Shown piece after piece: positions 26,831 to 35,364 of a DNA stretch of 64,000 nt. The stretch is from Falsirhodobacter sp051195255 (GTDB lineage Bacteria > Pseudomonadota > Alphaproteobacteria > Rhodobacterales > Rhodobacteraceae). The stretch is from NCBI RefSeq assembly GCF_051195255.1, contig NZ_JBNJLK010000006.1:1-64000 (forward strand), written 5' to 3'. Under the pieces are notes generated by a model. That model did not search any database. It was not told where the DNA came from and was given only the letters and a program-made list of their open reading frames with translations. The position numbers and the translations under genes were made by a program. Position 1 is the stretch's first letter, and every line of letters begins with the position of its first letter.

Positions 26831-27969
26831 ACGAACACCTCGTTCTTGCGCTGACGCGCGTGATCCAGCAAAGACGCCAGTCGATCAACCGAATGGGGCC
26901 ATGTCCAGTTCCGTTGAACCACCGGCCGCGGATCATATGAGGCGGCAGTTTCGATCAGCCGGTCAAGCGCTTTGGCAAAATCCACCTCGGACGCCAAAAG
27001 GCCCGTGTCCGGGCGGATGTATTGCCGCCCGCAGACCAGCCCCGCATTGGCCAGAACCGGAAGCCCCGCCAGCATGTATTCCGTCAGGATCGCGGGCGCG
27101 CCATCGTCCACGCCGCACACCACCCCCACTCTGGCGCGGTTGATCAGCGTGTTCACCTCGCGGTGGTTCACCGGCCCCACCCAGTCCACCTGCAACCCGC
27201 GGCGGTCCGCCTCGGCGCGCAGCTCCTCCGTCATGTGGCCGTAGCCCACCACGCACAGCGCCCGCCGCCCCGGCAGTTGCGACAGCGCGTCCAGCAGCAG
27301 GTCGTGCCGCTTGTAGGGCTGGGTCGCCGCAACATAAACCACATCGTATTCCTTCGGCGCGCCGGTCGGGAAGAACGTCTCGTCCGAGGCGAATTCGGGC
27401 CCGATCGGCAGCACCGCGCACAAGGCGTCCGGATGACGGGCGCGGATCTCGTCCGACTGCCATTCCGCGCCGGCCAGGAACAGATCGACATGGCGGCTCA
27501 CCTCCGCCGGCAGACGCAGCGCTGGCGCGTCTATGGAGTTGTAGACGATCACGCTGTCCGCACAGGCGCGCACCAGCGCCTCGTCCACGCCCAGACCCCA
27601 GACGCACAGGATCTTCGGCGCGCCATGAACCTCGATATGGGCCAGCGCGTCCGCGGATCCGTAGGGGGCGGCATGCCCGTCCGCCCGCAGCGTGCGATAG
27701 ATCAGCCCTTCCGGCCCCGGAACGCCCAACGGATCATGATGCGCGTCATCCCCAGCAAAGCGCCAAACCTCGGCCCGGTCCACAAGGCCCGCAGCCACGC
27801 AGGCCAGCGGCAACCGCTCCAGATACCCGCCCACAACAGACGGCCGCGGGCCGGGCGGGGGCATCGGGCTCGTTTGCCAGAAGGCGCGGGCCATGTCCCG
27901 TGTCAGGACGCTCTCATGCGGAGGGGTCGGATCGCAAAAATCCGAAACAGCGATAACGCGCGTGGTCAT
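26827..27969 (-). CDS. Glycosyltransferase family 4-like protein, first gene of glycan operon
   Basis: This 380-residue protein has a GT-B C-terminal half: PKEYDVVYVAATQPYKRHDL, then RARVGVVCGVDDGAPAILTE, then MLAGLPVLANAGLVCGRQYI, with the conserved glutamate of the donor site in ILTEYMLAGLP. It is the first gene of the leftward five-gene glycan operon, so its promoter should lie in the 169-base gap shared with glf. No signal peptide or membrane segment is seen. Specificity is unknown. Confidence 0.83.
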   Translation of the reverse strand: MTTRVIAVSDFCDPTPPHESVLTRDMARAFWQTSPMPPPGPRPSVVGGYLERLPLACVAAGLVDRAEVWRFAGDDAHHDPLGVPGPEGLIYRTLRADGHAAPYGSADALAHIEVHGAPKILCVWGLGVDEALVRACADSVIVYNSIDAPALRLPAEVSRHVDLFLAGAEWQSDEIRARHPDALCAVLPIGPEFASDETFFPTGAPKEYDVVYVAATQPYKRHDLLLDALSQLPGRRALCVVGYGHMTEELRAEADRRGLQVDWVGPVNHREVNTLINRARVGVVCGVDDGAPAILTEYMLAGLPVLANAGLVCGRQYIRPDTGLLASEVDFAKALDRLIETAASYDPRPVVQRNWTWPHSVDRLASLLDHARQRKNEVFV

Positions 27970-28058
27970 TCCGTCTCATAAACATTGCAGCATACATAAC
28001 GGCGGCCGCAACGGGACACGCAACGCATTTGGACTATAACTTCCTTGAAACGTGCCTG

Positions 28059-28079
28059 GTTCCACGGAAATCGTGGAAC
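28059..28079. promoter_or_regulatory. Perfect inverted repeat in glf/glycan-operon divergent promoter region
   Basis: GTTCCACG and CGTGGAAC form perfect 8-bp arms around a 5-base spacer (GAAAT). The element lies 60 bases before the glf start and 90 bases before the leftward operon's start, in a locally A/T-richer 169-base gap. Its size fits an operator for a dimeric regulator; a hairpin in a 5' leader is the alternative. Confidence 0.5.
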
Positions 28080-28138
28080 TTGCCCGATTTCCCGATGTTC
28101 AACGAGGTCAGCAAGAATACAATGAAATGTGAGCAGGA

Positions 28139-29290
28139 ATGAGCCCAGAGTCGAAACGGATCCTGATTGTGGGTGCAGGCCTGTCAGGTGCGGTGGTCGG
28201 CCGCATGCTGGCCGAGGCGGGCCATGCGGTAAAGATTGTGGACCGCCGCCCCCACGTGGCCGGCAACTGCCACACCGAACGCGATGCCGACACGGGCGTG
28301 ATGGTGCATGTCTATGGCCCGCACATCTTCCACACGGATGATGCCGAGGTCTGGGATTACGTCAACGGGTTCGAAACGTTCCGCCCCTATCGCAACCGGG
28401 TCAAGACCACCTCTGGCGGGGCCGTCTATTCCCTGCCCGTGAACCTGCACACGATCAACCAGTTCTATGGCCGGACCTTCCGCCCGGCCGAGGCGCGGGC
28501 CTTTCTGGAAGAACAGGCCGACACCACCATAACCGACCCCCGGACGTTCGAGGATCAGGCCCTGCGCTTTGTGGGCCGCGACCTGTACGAGGCCTTCTTC
28601 AAGGGCTACACCCAGAAGCAATGGGGCTGTTCTCCGCGCGATCTTCCGGCCAGCATCCTGAAACGCCTGCCGGTGCGCTTCAACTACGACGACAACTACT
28701 TCTTCCACCGCTTCCAGGGCATGCCCGAAAACGGCTACACCGTGATGGTGGAGCGTATTCTGGACCACCCGAACATCCAGGTGCATCTGAACACGGACTT
28801 CGACCGCAGGGACATGGCCGGCCACGACCACGTCTTCTATTCCGGTCCCATCGACGGCTGGTTCGGCTTCGACCTCGGCCGGCTGGGCTACCGCACGCTG
28901 GACTTCGAACGGTTCACCCATGACGGGGACTGGCAGGGCTGCGCCGTAATGAACTACGGCGACGTGGGCGTGCCGTTCACCCGGATCACGGAACACAAGT
29001 ACTTCGCCCCGTGGGAGGAGCATGAAGGCTCCGTCCTTTACCGCGAATTCAGCCGCGCCTGCGAACCGGGCGACATTCCTTACTACCCGATCCGGCAGAT
29101 GAACGAAAAGGCGCTGCTGGGCCAGTATCTGGAACGGGCGCAGGGGGAACGCCACGTGACCTTCCTCGGCCGTCTGGGCACCTACCGCTATCTGGACATG
29201 GACGTCACCATCCGCGAGGCGTTGGATTGCGGCCGCCGCTATCTGGCCGATCCCGACAGCATGCCCGCCTTCACGGTCGACCCGCTTTGA
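28139..29290 (+). CDS. glf: UDP-galactopyranose mutase
   Basis: This 383-residue FAD enzyme interconverts UDP-galactopyranose and UDP-galactofuranose, the donor for galactofuranose in bacterial glycans. It shows the FAD loop ILIVGAGLSGAVVGRMLAEA, then GNCHTERDADTGVMVHVYGP with the conserved HIFHT, GYTQKQWG, and the C-terminal GRLGTYRYLDMD with the conserved arginine and tyrosine. Length is normal. GAGCAGGA precedes the ATG. It is divergent from the glycan operon and followed by a strong terminator. Confidence 0.96.
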   Translation: MSPESKRILIVGAGLSGAVVGRMLAEAGHAVKIVDRRPHVAGNCHTERDADTGVMVHVYGPHIFHTDDAEVWDYVNGFETFRPYRNRVKTTSGGAVYSLPVNLHTINQFYGRTFRPAEARAFLEEQADTTITDPRTFEDQALRFVGRDLYEAFFKGYTQKQWGCSPRDLPASILKRLPVRFNYDDNYFFHRFQGMPENGYTVMVERILDHPNIQVHLNTDFDRRDMAGHDHVFYSGPIDGWFGFDLGRLGYRTLDFERFTHDGDWQGCAVMNYGDVGVPFTRITEHKYFAPWEEHEGSVLYREFSRACEPGDIPYYPIRQMNEKALLGQYLERAQGERHVTFLGRLGTYRYLDMDVTIREALDCGRRYLADPDSMPAFTVDPL

Positions 29291-29341
29291 CAGTGCAAAA
29301 CGCCGGCAGCCCAAAGGCGCCGGCGCAAGCACAAATGGATC

Positions 29342-29366
29342 GGGCGACCCGAAGGCCGCCCTTTTT
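29342..29366 (+). terminator. Intrinsic terminator of glf
   Basis: An 8-bp stem with one A-C mismatch (GGGCGACC / GGCCGCCC) around a CGAA loop is followed directly by TTTTT at 29362-29366. It lies 52 bases after the glf stop. A second perfect 7-bp hairpin (CGCCGGC / GCCGGCG) lies just upstream at 29301-29325. Confidence 0.8.
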
Positions 29367-29369
29367 CCG

Positions 29370-30263
29370 TCAGTGGCGCACGTCCGTGCGGGCGACAACA
29401 TGCGTCACCGGGGTGACGACGCCGCTGCGACCACCCAGCCAGGCGGCGATGGCGCCGGCCAGCAGGGCCACGAAGGCGGCCAGGGCGCCGATGGTCAGGG
29501 CCTTGGTGGCCGTGTCCGCAGCCTCGATAGCCGTTTGACGGGCTTTCTCGACGGTGTCGCGGTACTGCTGTTCCATCTGGGCGACCTGCTGCTGGGCTTC
29601 GGGCAGCGGGATGTTGCGCGCATCGGCCAGGGCCTGTGCGGCTTCCTCGCGGGCGGTTGCGGCGCCAGCCTCATCGGCCGTTGCAAGGGCGCGCATGGCG
29701 TCCACGGCGTTCTGACGCAGCGCTTCCGGATCCGTGCCGGTGGAACGGATCTGACGATCCAGCGCGTCCAGCGGGTTGGCATTTTCCAGCGCCGGGCCGG
29801 CCGCCTGGGACACGGTCTGCGTCAGGCCACCAAGGGCGCTGGACAGGCCGCTGAACGTCCCGCCCACGATCGAACCGACCGAGGAGGACAGCAGGTACAG
29901 CATGAACAGCGTGGTGACGGCAAACACGGTCAGACCATGCAGGCCACCGATCTGCGCGGTCGCGCGGCCCGACAGGCGCGCGGCAACGAAACCGCCGACA
30001 AAGGCGGCGATGATGCCCGAAACGGCATACCATGCGGCGGAGGCCACCGAGAAGGTGCTGGTGGCGGGGTTGTCACCCGTGCCGGGGTCCAGCGTGGCCA
30101 TGCCGATTCCCAGGCCCAGCAGGCTCAGCAGCACGTGCACCACCAGCGCGACCGCGACACCCGCGAAGATCGCGCCCCACGAGATGTTCTTCCGCCGATA
30201 CAGTGCGTCTTCTGTCACAGTGTCCACGGTGTTGGTGGTACCAGGTGATGTCGTATATGTCAT
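29370..30263 (-). CDS. Polytopic membrane protein of unknown function with central helical domain
   Basis: This 297-residue protein has an N-terminal set of about three to four membrane helices (starting SWGAIFAGVAVALVVHVLLS), a glycine-rich helix segment (GSIVGGTFSGLSSALGGLTQ), a charged helical middle part (about residues 170-245, likely coiled coil, rich in Ala/Glu/Gln) and a last membrane pair (ALTIGALAAFVALLAGAIAAW). I recognise no enzymatic motif; similar proteins are annotated as hypothetical in alphaproteobacteria, sometimes as PhnA-like. The ATG at 30263 has GGGAG upstream. A GGAAC-N16-CGTT promoter lies 60-84 bases upstream, suggesting general-stress control. Confidence 0.75.
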   Translation of the reverse strand: MTYTTSPGTTNTVDTVTEDALYRRKNISWGAIFAGVAVALVVHVLLSLLGLGIGMATLDPGTGDNPATSTFSVASAAWYAVSGIIAAFVGGFVAARLSGRATAQIGGLHGLTVFAVTTLFMLYLLSSSVGSIVGGTFSGLSSALGGLTQTVSQAAGPALENANPLDALDRQIRSTGTDPEALRQNAVDAMRALATADEAGAATAREEAAQALADARNIPLPEAQQQVAQMEQQYRDTVEKARQTAIEAADTATKALTIGALAAFVALLAGAIAAWLGGRSGVVTPVTHVVARTDVRH

Positions 30264-30322
30264 GTTTTGCTCCCAGGACGCGCAGCCTCCCTCGAGGCTT
30301 AGGAACGCATCACCGCATAGTG

Positions 30323-30347
30323 AACGCAATTTGATGAATGAGGTTCC
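30323..30347 (-). promoter_or_regulatory. EcfG-type (general stress sigma factor) promoter motif
   Basis: On the minus strand GGAAC (30347-30343), a 16-base spacer and CGTT (30326-30323) exactly match the consensus recognised by the alphaproteobacterial EcfG sigma factors. The -10 element lies about 60 bases before the ATG at 30263. Chance occurrence of so short a motif cannot be excluded. Confidence 0.55.
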
Positions 30348-30396
30348 GCAGGAAGCGGAGGAACCGTCACAATCCTGCGGAAGATTTGTGCATCCG

Positions 30397-31248
30397 TTAC
30401 AACCGTTCCGCCCCGAACGTGTCGCAGGACCCCAGCTGCCCGCTGTCATGCCCCGTCTGGAACCAGCGCGACCGCTGTTCTGACGTCCCGTGGGTGAAGG
30501 TGTGCGGCGAGGGCACGCGGCCCGCATTGCGCTGCAAGGTGTCGTCGCCAATCTGCCGCGCCGCGTTCACGGCCTCCATCATGTCGCCCGCCTCGATCGA
30601 TCCGAATTGCGCCTCGGCGTGCCGGGCCCAGATACCGGCGAAGCAGTCCGCCTGAAGCTCGGTCCGCACGGAGATGGCGTTGCTGTCGGCCTCGCTGGAA
30701 TTGCCGCGGGCGTTGTTGGCCTGCGACAGGATGCCAAGCTCGTCCTGCACATGGTGGCCGATCTCATGCGCGACCACGTAGGCGGCCGCGAAATCGCCAC
30801 CGGCGCCCAGCTGCCGTTCCATCGACACGAAGAAGTCGGTGTCCAGATACACCTTCTGGTCGCCGGGGCAGTAGAAGGGTCCCGTGGCGCCGCTGGCCCC
30901 GCCGCAAGGCGATTGCGTCACGCCCTTGTAGAGCACCAGCGCCGCCGGGGTGTAGGTTTCGCCCAGCTGCTCCTGGAACACGGTCTTCCACACATCCTCG
31001 GTGTCGGCCAGGGTCACGGACACGAACTGCGCCGCCTCCTCGTCCGCGGCCGTGATCTCTCCTCCGCCACTGTTCGGAACAGACTGGTCGTTCAGCAGCG
31101 GCGTCAGGTCCACGCCAAGGAAATAGCCGATGACCACGATCGCCAGCAGGCCCACGCTGCCGCCGCCCACGGCCATCCCGCGCCCGCCACCACCGCTCGA
31201 CCGGCGATCTTCGATGTTCTGGCTTCCCCGCCGTCCACGCCACTGCAT
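30397..31248 (-). CDS. YpfJ-type neutral zinc metallopeptidase (PF04228)
   Basis: This 283-residue membrane-anchored peptidase has a cytoplasmic Gly/Arg-rich N-terminus (WRGRRGSQNIEDRRSSGGGG), one transmembrane helix (about residues 28-45), a CGGASGATGPFYCPGDQKVY segment typical of the family, and a zinc-binding HEIGHH motif in AYVVAHEIGHHVQDELG with a downstream glutamate in ELQADCFAG. Its role in the family is not established. The start at 31248 fits the family N-terminus; the frame stays open upstream without similarity. It is divergent from the btuB riboswitch leader. Confidence 0.93.
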   Translation of the reverse strand: MQWRGRRGSQNIEDRRSSGGGGRGMAVGGGSVGLLAIVVIGYFLGVDLTPLLNDQSVPNSGGGEITAADEEAAQFVSVTLADTEDVWKTVFQEQLGETYTPAALVLYKGVTQSPCGGASGATGPFYCPGDQKVYLDTDFFVSMERQLGAGGDFAAAYVVAHEIGHHVQDELGILSQANNARGNSSEADSNAISVRTELQADCFAGIWARHAEAQFGSIEAGDMMEAVNAARQIGDDTLQRNAGRVPSPHTFTHGTSEQRSRWFQTGHDSGQLGSCDTFGAERL

Positions 31249-31420
31249 CCGTTGTCCCCCAATGATATCGACATTCGCCACCAAAAGCCCCGATCCGCGC
31301 CTGCGGTTCCTCCTCATCTTCCACCCGGGGGCTGTGGCGCGTCCTCCGCACCTTCCGGGTCTTCTTTCGCGCGCGGGCTCGCGGCGCTTGACACGGCGGC
31401 GCAGGATTGGGATTTCCGCC
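31249..31420. other. Divergent non-coding region between ypfJ-like gene and cobalamin riboswitch
   Basis: This is the first part of the only gap above 300 bases in the window (31249-31730). I see no credible gene. A TTGACA at 31388-31393 on the plus strand is a candidate -35 box for the btuB leader, but no good -10 follows at 17 bases (GATTTC). The rest of the gap is the riboswitch and its expression platform. Confidence 0.5.
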
Positions 31421-31600
31421 CAGCTTCGGTCCCGGCGCCTGCCGGGTTGAAAGGGAATGCCGGTGCGCCTTCGGGACAATCCGCAGCTGCCCCCGCAACT
31501 GTAAGCGGAGAGTGACGGGCACCAATGCCACTGGGGGCGACCCCGGGAAGGCCGCCCGAAGCGACGACCCGCAAGCCAGGAGACCTGCCGCAGCGACCAC
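31421..31600 (+). promoter_or_regulatory. Cobalamin (B12) riboswitch controlling btuB
   Basis: The conserved B12-aptamer blocks occur in order: AAAGGGAATGCCGGTG (about 31450-31465), CAGCTGCCCCCGCAACTGTA (about 31483-31502), a GCCACTG box (about 31526), GGGAAGGC (about 31545) and the 3' B12 box GCAAGCCAGGAGACCTGCC (about 31571-31589). It precedes the outer-membrane cobalamin receptor gene. Adenosylcobalamin binding is expected to lower btuB-btuFCD-adenosyltransferase expression. Confidence 0.95.
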
Positions 31601-31668
31601 CCAATTCCGGCGCGGGGCGCGTCCGGGATGCGGCCCAACCGCAGAGGTGATCCGTCCACTGCGGCAGG
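31584..31668 (+). promoter_or_regulatory. Candidate expression platform of the B12 riboswitch
   Basis: CCTGCCGCAG at 31584-31593, which overlaps the 3' strand of the B12 box, is perfectly complementary to CTGCGGCAGG at 31659-31668. The two can form a 10-bp helix that excludes the ligand-bound aptamer structure. Pyrimidine-rich sequence (GGTCTTTCCGTTCCTTTCGC) follows. Confidence 0.5.
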
Positions 31669-31730
31669 GCCACCCGGTCTTTCCGTTCCTTTCGCCACCC
31701 GCAGGGTTCCTGCACCTTGGGAGACCGCCC

Positions 31731-33593
31731 GTGACCACGTCCCGCCTTCTTCTGCTGTCCACCGCCCTGATCGCCCCCCTGGCCGCCCCGGCTCAGGAGG
31801 TGACGGTGCTGGATCCGATCATCGTCTCCGCCGGCCTGACCCCCGCCCCCGCCGACGCTTATGGCCGCGCCTACACCATCCTGATGCGCGAACAGATCGA
31901 GGCCCGCGGCATCACCACCCTGCAGGACGCCCTGCGCGGCGTGCCGGGCGTTTCCGTCAGCAGCAGCGGCGCGAACACGACCCAAGTCCGCATCCGCGGG
32001 GCGGAGGCCGACCACACCCTGATCCTTGTGGACGGGGTAGAGGTCAGCGGCGGCTCCCCCGCCGGGTATTTCCTGTCCGGCCTGTCCGTCCAGAACATCG
32101 AGCGGGTGGAGGTCCTGCGCGGCCCTCACTCCGTGTTCTACGGCTCCAGCGCCTCCGCCGGCGTCATCAACATCATCACCGACAAGGGGACCGAGGGCTT
32201 GCATCACGGCGGCACGATGGACGTCGGGAACGGCCATTCCGCATCCGCCCATGTCAGCCAGCGCACCGCGCAAGGCGGTCTCGCCCTGAACCTTTCGCAA
32301 ATCGATGATCACGGCTTCGACTATTCCGGCGACAGCGGGGAAAAGGACGGCCTGCGCCGGAACACGATCGGCTTCGCCGGTGACTGGAAGGCAACCGAAA
32401 CCCTGACCTTCGGCTCCACCCTTCGCTGGACGAAGGAGGAGTACGACTACGACAGCTTCGGCCCCTCCACGAACGAAGCGGATGTCATCGTCGACGACAA
32501 CACCCCCGAGGGGGAAACCCGCGAATTCCAGGGTGCCGTCTTCGGCGAACTTTCCATGCTGGACGGGCGCCTGATCCACCGGCTGGACTACCAGCGCTCC
32601 GTCTTCAAGCTGGACACGTTCGACGACGTCCCGAAGCGCGCGGAAAGCGACACGCTCGCATACCGCCTCAGCTACGGCCTTGATGGCCTTCCCGTCGATC
32701 AGGCCCGCCACCTCGTGAACGTGCTGGTGGAACACGAGGATGACGATTCCAACATCGCCACCGATTACGAACGGGAACGGGACTCCGTGGCCCTCGAATA
32801 CCGTGCCTCGCTGGACAATGGCCTGGATCTTCAGGCCGGTGTCCGCCGCGACGACAACAAGGAATACGACGACTTCACCGGCTGGACGCTCGGCCTGTCC
32901 TGGCGCATCCCGGGCCAGCCGGTGCGTCTGCACGCCTCGGCCGGGCGTGCTCAGGTCGATCCCTCCTACGAGGAGCTGTTCGGCTCGCTCTACTCGGTCG
33001 GCAACCCCGACCTGACGCCCGAACAGAACCGCAGCTACGATCTGGGTGTGGAACTGTCCTTCCTGAACGGGCGGGGCCTGATCGACGTGACCTATTTCCA
33101 CGAACGGATGACGGACGAGATCACGGCCGACTACAGCTCCCCCGACTTCCTGGCCCGTTACTCCAACGCCGATGGCGAAAGCCCGCGCGAGGGGGTGGAG
33201 GTGACGGGGCGTCTGGAAGCGACCGACACGCTCGACCTGTCCTTCGGCTACACCTATCTGAACGCGAAGGGACCGGATGGCCGCATCGAAGTGCGCCGTC
33301 CGAAGCATGAACTGCAACTGTCGTCCACCCTGTCCTTCCTCGACGACCGCGCCTCGGCCACCGCAACCCTCCGCCGCGTGGCCGGCAACTACGACGACCA
33401 GTTCTATGGTGCCTACGCCCGCGCGGAGCTCCCCGACTATACCACCCTCGACCTCGCCGCCGGCTACAACCTGACAAATGAGGTGCGTCTGACCGGCCGC
33501 GTCACCAACCTCTTCGACGAAAGCTATTCCGACGTCTGGGGCTATGCCACGCGCGGGCGGCAGGCCTATGTCGGGGTGCAGGCGCGGTGGTAA
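31731..33593 (+). CDS. btuB: TonB-dependent outer-membrane cobalamin receptor BtuB
   Basis: This 620-residue TonB-dependent beta-barrel imports vitamin B12 across the outer membrane. A signal peptide (residues 1-22, ending APAQ) is followed by a TonB-box-like segment (DPIIVSAGLTP), a plug domain (LQDALRGVPGVSV, HTLILVDGVEVSGG, IERVEVLRGPHSVFYGSSA) and a 22-strand-type barrel ending in aromatic VGVQARW. The size matches BtuB (about 600). Start is a GTG at 31731 preceded by GGGAGA, chosen because the signal peptide begins there. Control is by the B12 riboswitch. It is first in an operon with btuF, btuC, btuD and an adenosyltransferase gene. Confidence 0.95.
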   Translation: MTTSRLLLLSTALIAPLAAPAQEVTVLDPIIVSAGLTPAPADAYGRAYTILMREQIEARGITTLQDALRGVPGVSVSSSGANTTQVRIRGAEADHTLILVDGVEVSGGSPAGYFLSGLSVQNIERVEVLRGPHSVFYGSSASAGVINIITDKGTEGLHHGGTMDVGNGHSASAHVSQRTAQGGLALNLSQIDDHGFDYSGDSGEKDGLRRNTIGFAGDWKATETLTFGSTLRWTKEEYDYDSFGPSTNEADVIVDDNTPEGETREFQGAVFGELSMLDGRLIHRLDYQRSVFKLDTFDDVPKRAESDTLAYRLSYGLDGLPVDQARHLVNVLVEHEDDDSNIATDYERERDSVALEYRASLDNGLDLQAGVRRDDNKEYDDFTGWTLGLSWRIPGQPVRLHASAGRAQVDPSYEELFGSLYSVGNPDLTPEQNRSYDLGVELSFLNGRGLIDVTYFHERMTDEITADYSSPDFLARYSNADGESPREGVEVTGRLEATDTLDLSFGYTYLNAKGPDGRIEVRRPKHELQLSSTLSFLDDRASATATLRRVAGNYDDQFYGAYARAELPDYTTLDLAAGYNLTNEVRLTGRVTNLFDESYSDVWGYATRGRQAYVGVQARW

Positions 33594-34384
33594 GGCGCTG
33601 GCTCTGCGCCGCGGGCCTCGCCTGCGGCCTTGGCCTGTCCGCCGCGGCGGGGAACGCGCCCGCGCGCGTCGTGTCGATGAACCTCTGCACCGACCAGTTG
33701 GCCCTGATGCTGGCCGCGCCCGGCCAGCTCATCTCGGTCAGTGCCCTGTCCCAGGATCCCCGCGCCTCCGTCATGGCCAGCGAAGCGCGAACCCTCCCCG
33801 CCAATCACGGGCTGGCGGAAGAGATTTTTCTCCTCCAACCTGACCTCGTGCTGGCGGGCCGCTTCTCCTCCCCCGCCACGCTGGACATGCTGCGCCGTCT
33901 GGGCCTGCGGGTCGAAACCTTCGATCCCGAAAGCACGATGGACGACATCCGCACCAACCTGCGCCGCATGGGGCAGGTGCTGGGGCGCGACGCCACCCGA
34001 ACGATCGCCCAGTTCGACGCGGACCTTGCCGCCCTGCCGCGTCCCGCGACCCGCCCCCGCGCGGCCAGCTACGGCGCGAACAGCTACGCCGACGGCCCCG
34101 ACAGCCTCGCCGGCCAGATCATCGCGGCGGCGGGCTATGACAACATCGCCACCGAACAGGGTCTGTCCTTCGGCGGCACCCTCCCGCTGGAGGTGCTGAT
34201 GCTGTCCGCCCCCGACCTCATCCTTCGCGGCGCCCCCTATCCCGGCGCCTCGCGGGCCGAGGCGGTGCTGGACCATCCCGGCCTGCACCACCTTGCCCCG
34301 CAGTTCCGCACCGACCGCGACTGGGTCTGCGGCACCCCCCACATCCTGCGCGCCGTCGCCAAGCTGCAACAGGCCGCACCATGA
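33587..34384 (+). CDS. btuF: Cobalamin ABC transporter binding protein (BtuF type)
   Basis: This 265-residue periplasmic binding protein has a signal peptide (about 1-22) and the BtuF/FecB fold: ARVVSMNLCTDQLALMLAAP, LQPDLVLAGRFSSPATLDML and a C-terminal domain ending in AVAKLQQAAP. The GTG at 33587 overlaps the btuB stop by 7 bases, implying coupled translation. The cobalamin assignment rests on operon membership behind the riboswitch and btuB. Confidence 0.9.
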   Translation: MVRRWLCAAGLACGLGLSAAAGNAPARVVSMNLCTDQLALMLAAPGQLISVSALSQDPRASVMASEARTLPANHGLAEEIFLLQPDLVLAGRFSSPATLDMLRRLGLRVETFDPESTMDDIRTNLRRMGQVLGRDATRTIAQFDADLAALPRPATRPRAASYGANSYADGPDSLAGQIIAAAGYDNIATEQGLSFGGTLPLEVLMLSAPDLILRGAPYPGASRAEAVLDHPGLHHLAPQFRTDRDWVCGTPHILRAVAKLQQAAP

Positions 34385-35364
34385 GCCGACTTCCGATCGC
34401 CCTGTCGCTGCTGGTCGCGGCCCTCTTCACCGCCTCCCTCCTGACCGGCCCCGCGCAGGTGCCGCCTTTGTCCAGCCTCCAGGCCCTCATCACCGGCAAC
34501 GACCCGATGCTGAGCCTGGTGATGCGAGAAGTGCGGCTGCCCCGTGCCATCCTCGGCCTGCTGGTCGGCGCCGCCCTTGGCATGTCGGGCGCGGCCCTTC
34601 AGGGCTTTTTGCGCAACCCGCTTGCCGAACCGGGGCTGGTCGGGGCCAGCGGATCCGCCGCCCTTGGCGCCGTGCTGGCGATCCAGACCGGCCTTGCCGC
34701 CGCGTTTCCCTTGGGCCTGCCGCTGGCCGCGCTGGCCGGCGCCATGCTCTCGGTCGCGCTGATCCTGCTGCTGGCGGGCCCGCGCGGCGGGGCGCTGGCG
34801 CTGATCCTCGCCGGCGTCGCGATCTCGGCCCTTGCCGGGGCCGCCACCTCGCTGGTCCTCAACCTGTCCCCCAACCCCTTCGCCGCGAACGAGATCATCT
34901 TCTGGATGATGGGCTCCCTCGCCGACCGTTCGATGCTGCATGTCTGGATCGCGCTGCCTTTCATCGCCCTCGGCGCCACCCTCCTCTGGTCCCTCCGCCG
35001 GGGGTTGGAGGCGCTGACGCTGGGCGAGGATGCGGCGGCCTCCTCCGGCATCCGGCTGGGCGCGTTGCGCTGGCGGCTCGTCGTCGGCGTCGCGGCGATG
35101 GTCGGCGCGGCTACTGCGGTGGCGGGCTCCATCGGCTTTGTCGGCCTCGCCGCCCCCCACGTCCTGCGCCGCGCCGTCAAGGGCAGCCCGGCACGGCTTC
35201 TCCCCGCCTCGGCGCTTGGCGGGGCGGCCCTCGTGCTGGCCGCCGACATCGCCGTGCGCCTCCTGATGCCGGACCGCGACCTGAAACTCGGCGTCCTCAC
35301 CGCCCTTGTCGGCACCCCCTTCTTCCTGCACCTGATCCTGAAGATGCGGAGAGAGGAGGCATGA
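34381..35364 (+). CDS. btuC: Cobalamin ABC transporter permease (BtuC, FecCD family)
   Basis: This 327-residue permease with about ten helices carries the family motifs REVRLPRAILGLLVGAALGM, FLRNPLAEPGLVGASGSAA and GSIGFVGLAAPHVLRRAV (coupling region). ATG overlaps the btuF stop (34381-34384) and its stop overlaps the btuD start. Confidence 0.93.
   Translation: MSRLPIALSLLVAALFTASLLTGPAQVPPLSSLQALITGNDPMLSLVMREVRLPRAILGLLVGAALGMSGAALQGFLRNPLAEPGLVGASGSAALGAVLAIQTGLAAAFPLGLPLAALAGAMLSVALILLLAGPRGGALALILAGVAISALAGAATSLVLNLSPNPFAANEIIFWMMGSLADRSMLHVWIALPFIALGATLLWSLRRGLEALTLGEDAAASSGIRLGALRWRLVVGVAAMVGAATAVAGSIGFVGLAAPHVLRRAVKGSPARLLPASALGGAALVLAADIAVRLLMPDRDLKLGVLTALVGTPFFLHLILKMRREEA

Noticed and set aside
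30342..30365. Hairpin GGTTCCGC...GCGGAGGAACC as terminator of the YpfJ-type gene
   Set aside because: The stem needs a bulge, no T-run follows, and the same bases form the -35 element of a good promoter for the next gene; a dual role is possible but not supported.
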